Part shown: one piece after another, positions 33,333-47,000 of the stretch
How the letters are laid out: every line of letters begins with the position of its first letter
Numbering within the stretch: the first letter of the stretch is position 1
Made by a program: the position numbers and the translations under genes
The notes under the pieces: model-generated
The model's database searches: none
What the model was told of the DNA's origin: nothing
What the model saw: only the letters and a program-made list of their open reading frames with translations
Source of the DNA: Mytilus galloprovincialis
Lineage: Eukaryota > Mollusca > Bivalvia > Mytilida > Mytilidae
NCBI RefSeq assembly: GCF_965363235.1
Contig: NC_134851.1
Coordinates: forward strand, 29,132,847 to 29,196,846
DNA: 64,000 bases
Direction: 5' to 3'

Positions 33333-33354
33333 ATATGGCACTTAAGTGCCATAT
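33333..33354. repeat. 22-bp perfect palindrome, junction of copies 1 and 2
   Basis: The sequence atatggcac-TTAA-gtgccatat joins the right end of copy 1 to the left end of copy 2 through a single TTAA. The identical palindrome is at 43,744-43,765. Confidence 0.95.
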
Positions 33355-33636
33355 CAGTCTAAATGTCGAAATATTTTTTTTATGGTTTTATCTCTTTCAA
33401 ATAAATTAAGAATTCGATCGCAAAAAACCCGATTTCAAAATTCCGCGTATTAAAAAAGATATCCACACAGGTGAGTTTTGCATTAGTAATCACACCTACA
33501 TGTAAGGCGATTTTATCAATCGGCAATTTCCGGAGAAAAACCGAAGTCTGACGTCACATTGTGAACACATGTACTTCCGATATTGCAAAAAACCATAAAC
33601 AAACGAGAATATATACGAACGATTTCATCTACGACA

Positions 33637-36600
33637 ATGCCGAGAGGAGATCGCGGAGGTTCAAGTAGAGGCAGTGGGACGAGATGTGTAGCAGCTAATT
33701 GTGGGAACACAAATGCGGATGGATTTTCTTTGCATTCCTTCCCAAAAGACCCTAATCTTCGTAGAAAATGGACAGGGTTTGTGAAACTTAAGAGAGCCAA
33801 CTGGGATGGACCAACGGAGTTTTCAGCCCTATGTTCCGTTCATTTTATCATTGATGACTTCCCATTCAGGCATAGGTTCGAGATTGAACATATGGGTAGA
33901 GCCCCGAAGAAGGCGAAGCTGAATGTTGGTGCTGTACCTACTGTACATAGTCCAAGTATTGCAAAGCAAGTTAGCATGGTTAAGGAGAAGCCTCTTGAAA
34001 CAGAGCAACCTATACCGACGACCCCGAAACACACACTTCCACGTCTGGAGATGTTATCACCCTCAGAGACATCAACATGTCAAAGTTCTCCTCCAAAGAA
34101 GATCAGAAGAGGCTATATAAAAAGAGAAGCTGCAAGGGTAAACAACACTTTAAATTTCCATCATTTGTCCTGACTCCATGTCAAATTAGAAATTTTTGAA
34201 TGCTTCAATTATTGTTAAACAGATATTAATATAATCCAATATTAATTCATAGAATGGATAAGCCTAGTCCAAATAATTATGACGTCTGGCAAGGCTATTT
34301 TCATTTTTTTTCTGGGATGCCTTCCTACGACTGCAAGGCTATTTTAAATTTTTTCTCCGACGTAGGAAGGCGTCCCAGAAAAAAATTAAAATAGCCTTGC
34401 CAGACGTCATAATTATTTGGACTAGGATAAGCCTTGTATTCATCAGTGACGGATCCAGATTTTTATTTATATGGGTGGTGATGATAGTCCGAATAATTAT
34501 GACGTCTAGCAAGGCTATTTTTTTTCTTTCTGGGACGCCTTCGTAGTGTCGTAGGAAGGCGTCCCAGAAAAAATTTAAAATAGCCTTGCCAGACTTCATA
34601 ATTATTTGGACTAGGGTGGTGGACACTTCATTTTTGGGTTCTATTAGCAGTTTGAAAAGGGGGATCAGGCTAAGTTTAAACCACAAATCCCTGTAAATTA
34701 AAAAAATAAAACAGATAAATTGGGGCCTGGCCCCCCTCTGATCATTGCTAATAAATGTACTAACTTGACCTTGATACACATACATAACAATTCAACAATT
34801 AAGTTATTGGGAATAGCACAACTAATAAAGTACAAATGTAGAAATAACTGCACAAATTAAACAAATCAGATAAGGAAGTTCTCAGACTTCCAAAATTATA
34901 CACTTCTTGTATTTGAACTCTTTACTATATATGTTAAAATATTTCATTAACAGTTAGTTGCTGATCACTATCAGAATATTAGTACTGTCAGTGAACCAGC
35001 TGAGGAGGACAAGCAGGAGACTTCTGTCAGTGAACCAGCTGAGGATATAGATCAACCAGACAACCATGTAATGGATTTTGAAGAGGTATGTTTATTTGCA
35101 ATATAAAAATGGCAAAAAAGCAAACGCAAAAGTTATTGAATATTCAAAAGATGTGGTATGATTACCAATGAAAAAACTCTCCACAAGAGACCAAATGACA
35201 CACATGAAATGAATAGCTATATGTCTTCTTCCAGCCTTCAACAATGAACCCATACCACATAAATATTTATGAAGGTGTTATGTATTTTTTTATATTGAAA
35301 TAAAATATCTTGTGTTGATATCCATCAAGCATTAGCAATATCTAATTCTTTTTACTTTGATACCATATAAGTATCTCAGTGACTGTAAATATTTTTTATC
35401 CTAAGATAAGACGAGGTTTTGGTTATAAGCTTTATAGTCATGACTTACACTACTTACATTGTGTACATGTATGTATGTAGGGTTACCAGATTATTGATTG
35501 AGAACATATTTTCTAAGTTCATGTAATAATTAAATTTTAATATGTTTAGTTGGATTTTCATTCTTTATCTCCTTTCTGTTCTATATGGGATACTTGGAAA
35601 AAATCAAAATGAATGGATTTTTGTATTAATGAAATGTCTAGGACCTCTAAACAAAACCATGATCTTAAAATGACTTATGCATCTGATTTAATGTACAATT
35701 AGTTATATAAAGTATGATATTTATAAAATTTAAAAATTGTAGGTAGTAGAATATGAAGTTGATGATCCAAAACCAACTACAGCTTCATTTAGTTGCCAGG
35801 TCAACAAAAGACCAAAAAAGAGATCAAAGTATTGCCAGACTAATTCAAAGAACACAAAGTATCAGAAACCTGCAGTGAAAATGAGGACAATTGGTTATTT
35901 TCTTTTCTCTTTGAAACCTGTAATAAAAGTTCCTTACTTAAATGGTAGTTAAGTTAAAACATATTTATTTATAGCAACTTATTAATCCCTTTCGGATTCC
36001 ACTTTGCGGTTGCGAGTGCTGCCTAACATTGTATAGAGGATTAACCTACTCTTACAAAATCTACAGGGGTGTTATATTTGTGTTAGAGATATGACTCTCT
36101 CTTAACAATGGTCAGCAATTTGGGCCCCTCCCGATGGACTATCATTGTTTCTCAAGAACATACTTGCAAGTAGTGTCGAGGGAGATTCAAAAATTTTAAA
36201 TTGTAGAAATTTCAGCATGTACACTGCGGTTATACTATTAATTTATTTTATGTAATTTTATTAATTCATTTGTGTTACATGTATGTGCATATAAAGCAAA
36301 CAAACAGTGTTGAATCTCATGAATTTATTACCAGTGATTATTATTCTTTAACAATTTTTCACTAAACATTGGCTTATAGTCTGAGGAGTAGTACTTTGTA
36401 GCAAATTTCATTATAGAAACCTCAGTTTATTGAATGTCTTTATTCTGGTTTATTATTCAGGAACACAAACAGATGGTACAAATGAAATTCAGCCACCAAA
36501 GCCCTTGATGAGCGATGCATTTCAGCTGGTCCGACCAGATAATTTGAAACCTTTGACAATGCCAAGAAAGTCCAAAGAACATGCTCGATCATCAACCACC

Positions 36601-39600
36601 ACCATTGATGAACCATTTTCCTCTCCAATGAAAGATGATCAAGAATCAGATCCTAGCTACCAACCTCTTTCACCTTCTTCAGATGATAATGATGAGCAGG
36701 AAATGAGGTACAATACTAAATGGGCTTTGCTCATTATTGAAGGCTGTATGACCTATAGTTGTCAAGTTCTGTGTCAGTTCGTCTCTTGTGTAGTGTTGTC
36801 TCAAAGGCAATAATACCACATCTTCTTTTTTATAAATATTGCAACAAATCCACTTTTTCAGATTCTAAAGTATATTGAAAGAAACCAGAGGGACAATATA
36901 CAGTACTCACTGATCAACAACATTGTCAAGTTTAAAAAAGAAACATGTACTGAGTAAATGAAATTTTGTCTTAATGATAATGATTTTTAGGCAGGTTTCA
37001 CTGTCCTTCTGTTTGACTTTTGAGTTTCAATTTAATTTCACAGTATTAAAGGGGCACTAGCTGTCAAATTCATGTTCACCGATTCTAATCAAATTCTTAT
37101 ATTTGATTTATAACAATGTAAAACATTTACCCAAACTATTAAAAGTCTAAATACATTGTAAAACAATAAGAAAGGCACAGACATGAAAATACGTAGCTCC
37201 GTTTCGTTTGTATTTTAGTGTAGACGCCATCTAATTATTTATCGAGTTGACCTCTATAGTCATCCGATGACCATATAAGCGATGTAAACATAAATATAGA
37301 TATAAATAGATTAAGCAATCACGTGCTGTAGAATTATTCTAGGTCTATTTAATTTTATATGACAGATAAAAAATAAATGTTTATCATTGTTTTCACCTGT
37401 AATAGATTGTTTATTTGTGGATCGAACCAGTCAATCAAATCATTTACTTTGGTTTCACTTTCAATGTTTACATTCTCTTCCTTTAAATAACTTTACACAT
37501 ACAATTCACGTATTATCCATCTCAAGCTAAGGGGTTAAATTAAAGTTCACATGAATACGTATTAAATGAGGTCGAAGTATTCACTTGCAAGTGAATAACT
37601 CGTAATCAATGTTTTTTTGCTTATTTTGACAAAATTGAACATTATTGGCTACTAAAAAGGAATTATTATTTCACTATATGTATTTCATTACTGATTTAGC
37701 CAAAAAAAATAATATATTAGGTTTTTGATATATCTCATAGCTAGTGCCCCTTTAAGAGTATTTCATAAATCAATCTGTTGACAAAGATTTTATTAACATT
37801 CATTATTGTAAAATTTTATATTTCCAGAAACATACATGTACCTGTAGAAGAAGACAGCAAATTCATTGTGTTCCAATCACATTTAATGGAACTATTTACT
37901 ACTTGCACAAAATGTATGGCTGATACTGTTGGAGAAATAATGTACACTCGTGGGTCTATGGTGAAAATCAAACAAGAGTGTAAAATATGTTTATATGTTC
38001 GTTTCTGGTTTAGTCAGCCTTTTGTTGGAAACAAACCAGCGGGAAATTTGTCAATATCAGCAGGAATTTTGTTCTCTGGATCAGTACCAAGTAAGGCATT
38101 GAGGATGTTGAAATTTATGAATATTTGTGGAATCAGCATGTCCTCTTATATGAACCACCAGAAGTTTTACTTGTACCCTGCAATAGGACACGTATGGCAC
38201 AATTACCAGAACGATTATGCCAACGATATTCAGCAGCAACAAATTAAAGATCTGTGACACTTGGAGGAGATGGTAGAGCTGACACTCCTGGACATTCAGC
38301 CAAGTTTGGCAGTTATACCATGCTTGATCTAGATGAGGGAGTTGTTGTTGACATTCAACTTGTACAGGATAGAATTTGAATATAAAAAAAAGATGTGGAA
38401 TGATTGCAAATGATACAACTCTCCACAAGAGATTAAACTGACACAGAAATTAACAACTATAGGTCACTGTATGGCCTTCAACAATGAGCAAAGCCCATAC
38501 CACAGATTCAGCCAAAAAAAAGTCCCCAAAATGACAATTCAAACAAGAAAACAAATTGGCCTTATTTATGTTAAAAAATTGAACAAAAACATATATTAAA
38601 CACATAAACAAACAACAACCACTGAATAACATGTCTTGTACATGTATTAACTATAAAAAAAAAAAAGTAGATTAACACATTTTTATTAGTTTTATTTTTA
38701 GGTATTATTTTTTTTTTATTGGAAATTTATCTATATTTGTATTGGTTTATCCTTTCAGAGTAACGAAGTCAAAAGCAGTTGCCATATGGAGAAGGAGGGG
38801 CTTCAGAGGAGTGTGGAATTTTTTAAGCACCATAACATCAACATAAAAACACTGGTGACTGATAGACATGTCCAAATTAAAAAATGGGTCAGAGAGAATA
38901 TGGAAGATACCACTCATGCATTTGATGTATGGCATGTAGCTAAAGGTAAAGACAGTTGATCTTTCATGTTTTCATTGACACATTCAAATAAAAAAAATCA
39001 TTAACAGATGAATTCCTTGAATGATAATTTGACATTGACAATGATTGAAACATCAATGGTTAAACAAAATGACATGGGTCTTGCTCATTGTTGAAGTTTA
39101 ACAACTAGTGGCAGTTGCCAACTTCTTTGGTTTCTGGTTGAATGTTGTCTCACTATTATGAAAACCAAATGTGACCTTTTGATAAAATAATGAGAATTAA
39201 TTATCATGCATTAACAGTGTTATAAAATCTTCAATTTTTGAATTGTAGGAATGAAGAAAAAACTATTTGCTTTATCGAAGGAAAAGGATTGTTCAGATGT
39301 GTCTCCATGGATCAAGAGCATGGTGAATCATATGTACTGGACCGCTGCTTCATCTGCAAACCTGAATGAAGACTTGATATTAGCAAAGTGGCAATCTATT
39401 TCCAATCATATAATTAGCATTCATGATGGACATAGCACACTGTTCCCCTCTTGTCAACATGATGATCTGGAGGGAAGGGAAAGACACAAAAAGTGGTTAA
39501 AACCAGGTAAATGTACAGTCAAACCTTAATTACTCAAAGATTATTTTTCATTTAACATGCTGGAGGTTGGTCTTGTATGTAAAAATTTACATCTATTTTC

Positions 39601-41461
39601 ATTTCAACATGTTCAAATTTGTAACTTGGATTGTTTTTTGTGATGGTCGTAATATTTAATTTAATAATCAATATAACCTATATAAGTAACAAATGTAATT
39701 AAATATATTTTATAAGAAAAGGAATATATTTTACAGAAAAACTTTGGAAATTAGTTGCAGCTGTATTTTTTCCCCTTTATATTATTCTTCTTTTACATAA
39801 ATTTTCTTCCAAAAATTTAAAAAAAAATTACTTTAAAGAATTGAAAACTAAATCTTAGTATCATTAATTTTCAGGTTCCAAAGTTTATGAAAAGCTGCAA
39901 GACATTGTCAACAGCAGGCAGATGAAGAAGGACATTCCTATGCTGTCATCTGGACAACAGACTTCAGAACTTGAGGGATTTCATTCAGTGGTGAATCATT
40001 TTGCACCTAAAATGATTGGTTTTTCATTCCATGGAATGCTTTCTAGGTAAATGTTTAATTGATAATGGATAATTTTAGAATATAGATACATGTATATGAA
40101 GATGTGGTATAGTGCCAATGAGACATCTCTCCATCCAAATAACAATTTATAAAAGTAAACCATTATAGGTCAAGGTACAAAAATGTATATGTATTAATAT
40201 TTATTGATATTTTTGGTATTATTATTTATTTTTCTTTGCTTTCCATACCTCTATTTTCCATGGCACTTTAACTATATATAATAAAATTGAGAATAAAAAT
40301 GGGAAATATGTCCAAGAGACAACAACCCAACCATAGAACAGACAACAGTAGAAGGTCGCCAATAGGTATTCAATGCAGCGAGAAATTCCCACACCAAGAT
40401 ATATATATATATATATATCGACTATAGCTAACATTCATATAAATGAAATGGTAAAATTGTGAAAATATCTAATAAAACTGAATACTACACAGTGCAATTT
40501 AATTCAAAACAATTTTTCCTTTTTTCCATCAAGGCAATGGCTTGCAGCAATGCATTTTAACGAGAACAGCAATCGGGACCATGCTTTCACACAGGATGGT
40601 AAAGCAAGATACAAGATAGTGTATCCTAAATACAAAAAAGGAGAGCACACTGTGAGAAAAATTCCAGTCGATCCCACATTTGGTAAGCATTACTACTTGT
40701 ATCAAACTGATTATTAGCAACTTGCCCCCTGAAGAAATTGCCCTCCCATTGAAAAAAATAAGTCATCCTAGCTATTGTAGTCTTACAATAGTTATTTAAG
40801 ACCCCTTATCATAATTTTAACAAGTTTTCATGTTGAAAAAGATTTTTGTAAGAGTTAAGGGACAAATGATGATGGATGCCAAGTGATGAAAAAAGCTTAA
40901 TTGACCCTTAGGGTCAGGTGAAAAAATGTGTTTTCATATTAAAGTTACTATGTACAGTGTCTCTAAAATTTTAATACGTGTAATAGGTCTAAATCATTTG
41001 TATTTACTATATATACCTTTGTAAATTCCTATAATTAGGACACTAATTATAATACACAATTTAACTACATTCTATAAAACAAGAGAATAAAATTGTTATA
41101 TTTAGTTTATATATGTACATCTGTAACAGTAGTTCATTGTTTGTTAGTGATTTTGGTCTTTCAGCAAAACCTTAATCATGTTAATTCAAAATTCAGCAAG
41201 GTCACTTCTTTCTAAATCTTTTTTTTTTTAGAATATGTAGAGAGTCTGATGAAAACAGTTTTCAACATTGCAAAAGTCTCGCACATGAACAAGGAAGGTA
41301 TTCAACTACTGGTAGATGTTCCACCTCCACTTTGTAGCCAGTACGAGAGACCAGACAAAGAAGAAGCCATACAAAGCCTTCTTGCTAGATTTAATCGCTG
41401 TCAGCCTCATGAAAACCAGTGTAGTTCTGGTGCAGATCAGGGAAGACAGTCCGGATCTTAA
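33637..41461 (+). pseudogene. THAP-Kolobok transposase, copy 2 (damaged)
   Basis: The ten exons match copy 1: 33,637-34,137; 34,954-35,085; 35,743-35,893; 36,461-36,707; 37,828-38,367; 38,759-38,945; 39,249-39,506; 39,875-40,046; 40,534-40,682; 41,232-41,461. In exon 5 a 5-nt insertion near 38,241 shifts the frame shortly before the first catalytic aspartate. The donor after 38,367 reads GA instead of GT. THAP residue 23 is G (R in copy 1). The predicted product would be a THAP plus zinc-ribbon protein without a catalytic core, which could still bind element ends and act as a repressor. That role is speculative. Confidence 0.75.
37050..37751. mobile_element. TTAA MITE, copy in element 2
   Basis: Same ends, flanking TTAA and length as at 26,656-27,357. 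It was inherited with the unit. Confidence 0.82.
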
Positions 41462-43517
41462 GTACCACACAAGATGGAATAACCACACGGACCTCTTTCC
41501 CTAGGAAATGCCAACACCACCGTACAAATTGTCTATATGCTGTGTAACGATTTCTCCTGAAATTATAAAAGATGTTCTTTTAATAAACTACAGCAGTAAA
41601 TAATTCAAGCATATTCAGGATAAGATTAGATGCAAAATTTTATATTTTTATATATATTCACTTTTGAATAATAAATGGGGAATATTACCATGCACAAAGA
41701 TAATGTCCTGCTTGAATATATTAATATATAAAGTTTTGTGATAATAAGTATTGTGTACAAGTTTCATACCATTTGATTGAGGCGAAATAAAGTTTGAGAA
41801 TAAAAATCAATTTTGGTACATATGGACAGACGTACAATTAGACAAGGGTGAAATAAAGTTACTATGTATACAAAAAGAGCAAGTGTTGCATTTTTCAATG
41901 AGACGACATAGAATACTTGTCATCCAAATCACACTAGCCAAGACTTCACATACTAAATATAAGCAATTATAAATTATATTTGATGCACAGCCTTCAACAC
42001 AGTGCATTGATTCACGATTTAAAAAACATATTATTTTTATAAAATAGATTTTAAAAATAAACCAATATAAATGTTGATGTTGATATACAGGACTGAATTT
42101 CTTACTCATTTCCATGATCAGGATGCTCTCCATATTGCTGCCTATACTGGTAATAGGCAACTTTTAATACATGTATATCAAGGCACACTGGATGAAATCC
42201 CGGATGGTCTGTTATACAAGCTGTGTCAGGGTGTTCATTTTTCACGTCAACAATTTTTGTAACTTCACAACAGCAGACACACTCTCTTGCTGACGGCATA
42301 ACTGCACATTGTCCACAATTACACCTTGAAGAAAGCAACAGATTTATTTTAGGGAAAAATAATAATATCCAAGATACAAAGGCATAAACTATATATCTTC
42401 TGTATGATTGATTTGAACATTCAAAGAAAGATTCATTTCTTATGAATAAAGTTGAAGTTTTCTTGTTTGAATTGTTTGACATTGTCATTACGGGGCCTTT
42501 TAGGAATGACTATGCAGTATGGGCTTTGCTCATTGTTGAAGGCCGTACGTTAACCTATACTTGTTAACTTTTTGTGTCTTTTGTTGAGAGTTGTCTCATT
42601 GGCAATCATACCGCATCTTATTTTTTATATTGTAGATACATTTAGGTCCCCCATAATAATGCAATGAGTTCTATTTATATCTTTGAAAGAAGAAACCGCA
42701 ATAATATATTGAATATAAGCTATTGCTTCTCTTCATGTTATAATGCTGTATGTTTGTCCTTGATTCATGTTTTGCACCAGTATTAAAGATGTGTATATAC
42801 GTATACTGAGGAGAGGTTGAATGGAAGTAGTTACATTGAATTTCTGTAAACAGAAACTTGTGTTGAATGTAGAGTTATGTATCAGGAAAAGATTCAAACA
42901 GTAAAGCATGCACATGCATGTATGAAGCTTGTCTGCTAGATTTTAATTTTCTGGTAGCCCTAGAAAGAACAGCCCCCCCCCCCCCCCCACACACACACAC
43001 TATAAAAGTAACGTATATATTTTTTATGTACACCTCTCCCATTGAGAATCGGTTCTAGTAATAAAATACGTTCTCTTTAATAGTTTTGGAGTTGTTAAAT
43101 GCTAGGCGGCCGTCATAGGTACAGAAATGGTAGGTATCTCGATCACTTCTTTCTCTTTCAATATTTTAGTAATTTATTTATCCCTTTTACTTTGTAAGGG
43201 TATGCGTGAATATAGAAATTATCATTTATAAATTACCAAGAATTGTCTGCCAATCTGTCTTCATCTTCGCCGTCTTCTGGTTCTGACTCGTCAGAATTTG
43301 AGTTGTACGGCTCAAACTGGTATGGGATAATCCCAGGGTTGATCTGAGCCCCTGCCATGGCACCAGTAGCTTCTTCTAACTCCTCGTCCGAACCTGAGCT
43401 CCCGTTTTCTCCCATTTCAAATTCCGATGAACCACAGGACAGAGACAATTCATCAGAATCACTCTCAGAACTGTCGTGGTTATCGTCTTGATGTTTCGAA
43501 GTTGATGCAGATGCCAT
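41391..43517 (-). CDS. P2X7 ballast-domain protein, 3 exons, copy 2
   Basis: Exons: 43,517-43,237; 42,324-42,106; 41,556-41,391. Splice sites and the cysteine cluster are the same as in copy 1 and the frame is intact. Its last exon again overlaps the last transposase exon (41,232-41,461) on the other strand. Confidence 0.83.
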
Positions 43518-43743
43518 TGTTTATATTCTTTGTTCATAATGTGACGTCACGCATTCCTTTCTTGGAAAACCGGAAGTTATTCAGACTGGCACTCGGGACT
43601 TGTCGCAGACAGGTGCGATGGGAATGTTTAATGGGATGTAACATGCTTATTTCTTAATATTTTTTGTCGGGTTTTTTTCTATCGGTTTTAAATAATAAGT
43701 TCTTTTAAAATTTAATTTAAAAAAAAATAAAAAAAATACGTTC

Positions 43744-43765
43744 ATATGGCACTTAAGTGCCATAT
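43744..43765. repeat. 22-bp perfect palindrome, junction of copies 2 and 3
   Basis: Identical to the palindrome at 33,333-33,354, again centred on one TTAA. Confidence 0.95.
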
Positions 43766-44041
43766 CAGTCTAAATGTCGAAATATTTTTTTTATGGTTTT
43801 ATCTCTTTCAAATAAATTAAGAATTCGATCGCAAAAAACCCGATTTCAAAATTCCGCGTATTAAAAAAGATATCCACACAGGTGAGTTTTGCATTAGTAA
43901 TCACACCTAAGGCGATTTTATCAATCGGCAATTTCCGGAGAAAAACCGAAGTCTGACGTCACATTGTGAACACATGTACTTCCGATATTGCAAAAAACCA
44001 TAAACAAACGAGAATATATACGAACGATTTCATCTACGACA

Positions 44042-47000
44042 ATGCCGAGAGGAGATCGCGGAGGTTCAAGTAGAGGCAGTGGGACGAGATGTGTAGCAGC
44101 TAATTGTGGGAACACAAATGCGGATGGATTTTCTTTGCATTCCTTCCCAAAAGACCCTAATCTTCGTAGAAAATGGACAGGGTTTGTGAAACTTAAGAGA
44201 GCCAACTGGGATGGACCAACGGAGTTTTCAGCCCTATGTTCCGTTCATTTTATCATTGATGACTTCCCATTCAGGCATAGGTTCGAGATTGAACATATGG
44301 GTAGAGCCCCGAAGAAGGCGAAGCTGAATGTTGGTGCTGTACCTACTGTACATAGTCCAAGTATTGCAAAGCAAGTTAGCATGGTTAAGGAGAAGCCTCT
44401 TGAAACAGAGCAACCTATACCGACGACCCCGAAACACACACTTCCACGTCTGGAGATGTTATCACCCTCAGAGACATCAACATGTCAAAGTTCTCCTCCA
44501 AAGAAGATCAGAAGAGGCTATATAAAAAGAGAAGCTGCAAGGGTAAACAACACTTTAAATTTCCATCATTTGTCCTGACTCCATGTCAAATTAGAAATTT
44601 TTGAATGCTTCAATTATTGTTAAACAGATATTAATATAATCCAATATTAATTCATAGAATGGATAAGCCTAGTCAAAATAATTATGACGTCTGGCAAGGC
44701 TATTTTCATTTTTTTTCTGGGATGCCTTCCTACGACTGCAAGGCTATTTTAAATTTTTTCTCCGACGTAGGAAGGCGTCCCAGAAAAAAATTAAAATAGC
44801 CTTGCCAGACGTCATAATTATTTGGACTAGGATAAGCCTTGTATTCATCAGTGACGGATCCAGATTTTTATTTATATGGGTGGTGATGATAGTCCGAATA
44901 ATTATGACGTCTAGCAAGGCTATTTTTTTTCTTTCTGGGACGCCTTCGTAGTGTCGTAGGAAGGCGTCCCAGAAAAAATTTAAAATAGCCTTGCCAGACT
45001 TCATAATTATTTGGACTAGGGTGGTGGACACTTCATTTTTGGGTTCTATTAGCAGTTTGAAAAGGGGGATCAGGCTAAGTTTAAACCACAAATCCCTGTA
45101 AATTAAAAAAATAAAACAGATAAATTGGGGCCTGGCCCCCCTCTGATCATTGCTAATAAATGTACTAACTTGACCTTGATACACATACATAACAATTCAA
45201 CAATTAAGTTATTGGGAATAGCACAACTAATAAAGTACAAATGTAGAAATAACTGCACAAATTAAACAAATCAGATAAGGAAGTTCTCAGACTTCCAAAA
45301 TTATACACTTCTTGTATTTGAACTCTTTACTATATATGTTAAAATATTTCATTAACAGTTAGTTGCTGATCACTATCAGAATATTAGTACTGTCAGTGAA
45401 CCAGCTGAGGAGGACAAGCAGGAGACTTCTGTCAGTGAACCAGCTGAGGATATAGATCAACCAGACAACCATGTAATGGATTTTGAAGAGGTATGTTTAT
45501 TTGCAATATAAAAATGGCAAAAAAGCAAACGCAAAAGTTATTGAATATTCAAAAGATGTGGTATGATTACCAATGAAAAAACTCTCCACAAGAGACCAAA
45601 TGACACACATGAAATGAATAGCTATATGTCTTCTTCCAGCCTTCAACAATGAACCCATACCACATAAATATTTATGAAGGTGTTATGTATTTTTTTATAT
45701 TGAAATAAAATATCTTGTATTGATATCCATCAAGCATTAGCAATATCTAATTCTTTTTACTTTGATACCATATAAGTATCTCAGTGACTGTAAATATTTT
45801 TTATCCTAAGATAAGACGAGGTTTTGGTTATAAGCTTTATAGTCATGACTTACACTACTTACATTGTGTACATGTATGTATGTAGGGTTACCAGATTATT
45901 GATTGAGAACATATTTTCTAAGTTCATGTAATAATTAAATTTTAATATGTTTAGTTGGATTTTCATTCTTTATCTCCTTTCTGTTCTATATGGGATACTT
46001 GGAAAAAAATCAAAATGAATGGATTTTTGTATTAATGAAATGTCTAGGACCTCTAAACAAAACCATGATCTTAAAATGACTTATGCATCTGATTTATTGT
46101 ACAATTAGTTATATAAAGTATGATATTTATAAAATTTAAAAATTGTAGGTAGTAGAATATGAAGTTGATGATCCAAAACCAACTACAGCTTCATTTAGTT
46201 GCCAGGTCAACAAAAGACCAAAAAAGAGATCAAAGTATTGCCAGACTAATTCAAAGACCACAAAGTATCAGAAACCTGCAGTGAAAATGAGGACAATTGG
46301 TTATTTTCTTTTCTCTTTGAAACCTGTAATAAAAGTTCCTTACTTAAATGGTAGTTAAGTTAAAACATATTTATTTATAGCAACTTATTAATCCCTTTCG
46401 GATTCCACTTTGCGGTTGCGAGTGCTGCCTAACATTGTATAGAGGATTAACCTACTCTTACAAAATCTACAGGGGTGTTATATTTGTGTTAGAGATATGA
46501 CTCTCTCTTAACAATGGTCAGCAATTTTGGGCCCCTCCCGATGGACTATCATTGTTTCTCAAGAACATACTTGCAAGTAGTGTCGAGGGAGATTCAAAAA
46601 TTTTAAATTGTAGAAATTTCAGCATGTGCACTGCGGTTATACTATTAATTTATTTTATGTAATTTTATTAATTCATTTGTGTTACATGTATGTGCATATA
46701 AAGCAAACAAACAGTGTTGAATCTCATGAATTTATTACCAGTGATTATTATTCTTTAACAATTTTTCACTAAACATTGGCTTATAGTCTGAGGAGTAGTA
46801 CTTTGTAGCAAATTTCATTATAGAAACCTCAGTTTATTGAATGTCTTTATTCTGGTTTATTATTCAGGAACACAAACAGATGGTACAAATGAAATTCAGC
46901 CACCAAAGCCCTTGATGAGCGATGCATTTCAGCTGGTCCGACCAGATAATTTGAAACCTTTGACAATGCCAAGAAAGTCCAAAGAACATGCTCGATCATC

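Larger units (their letters stand above)
22957..33341. mobile_element. Two-gene Kolobok-type DNA transposon, copy 1 (intact-looking)
   Basis: The homology shared by all three copies starts at 22,957, right after TTAA (22,953-22,956), and ends at 33,341 before TTAA 33,342-33,345. Ends are short inverted repeats (agtgccata at the left, tatggcact at the right). The cargo is a THAP-Kolobok transposase gene on plus and a P2X7 ballast-domain gene on minus, converging and overlapping. Introns hold nested MITEs and dispersed repeats. TTAA targets and THAP-bearing transposases are established for Kolobok. About 10.4 kb is long for a DNA transposon and partly reflects introns. The three copies are nearly identical. 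Confidence 0.82.
33346..43752. mobile_element. Two-gene Kolobok-type transposon, copy 2
   Basis: It is in the same orientation as copy 1 and directly abuts it. It ends at the second palindromic junction (TTAA 43,753-43,756) and is 10,407 bp long. The P2X7-domain gene is unchanged as far as I can read. The transposase gene has a 5-nt insertion in exon 5 and a GT to GA change at that exon's donor. A 6-nt insertion (catgta) lies upstream of the transposase start. Confidence 0.82.
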
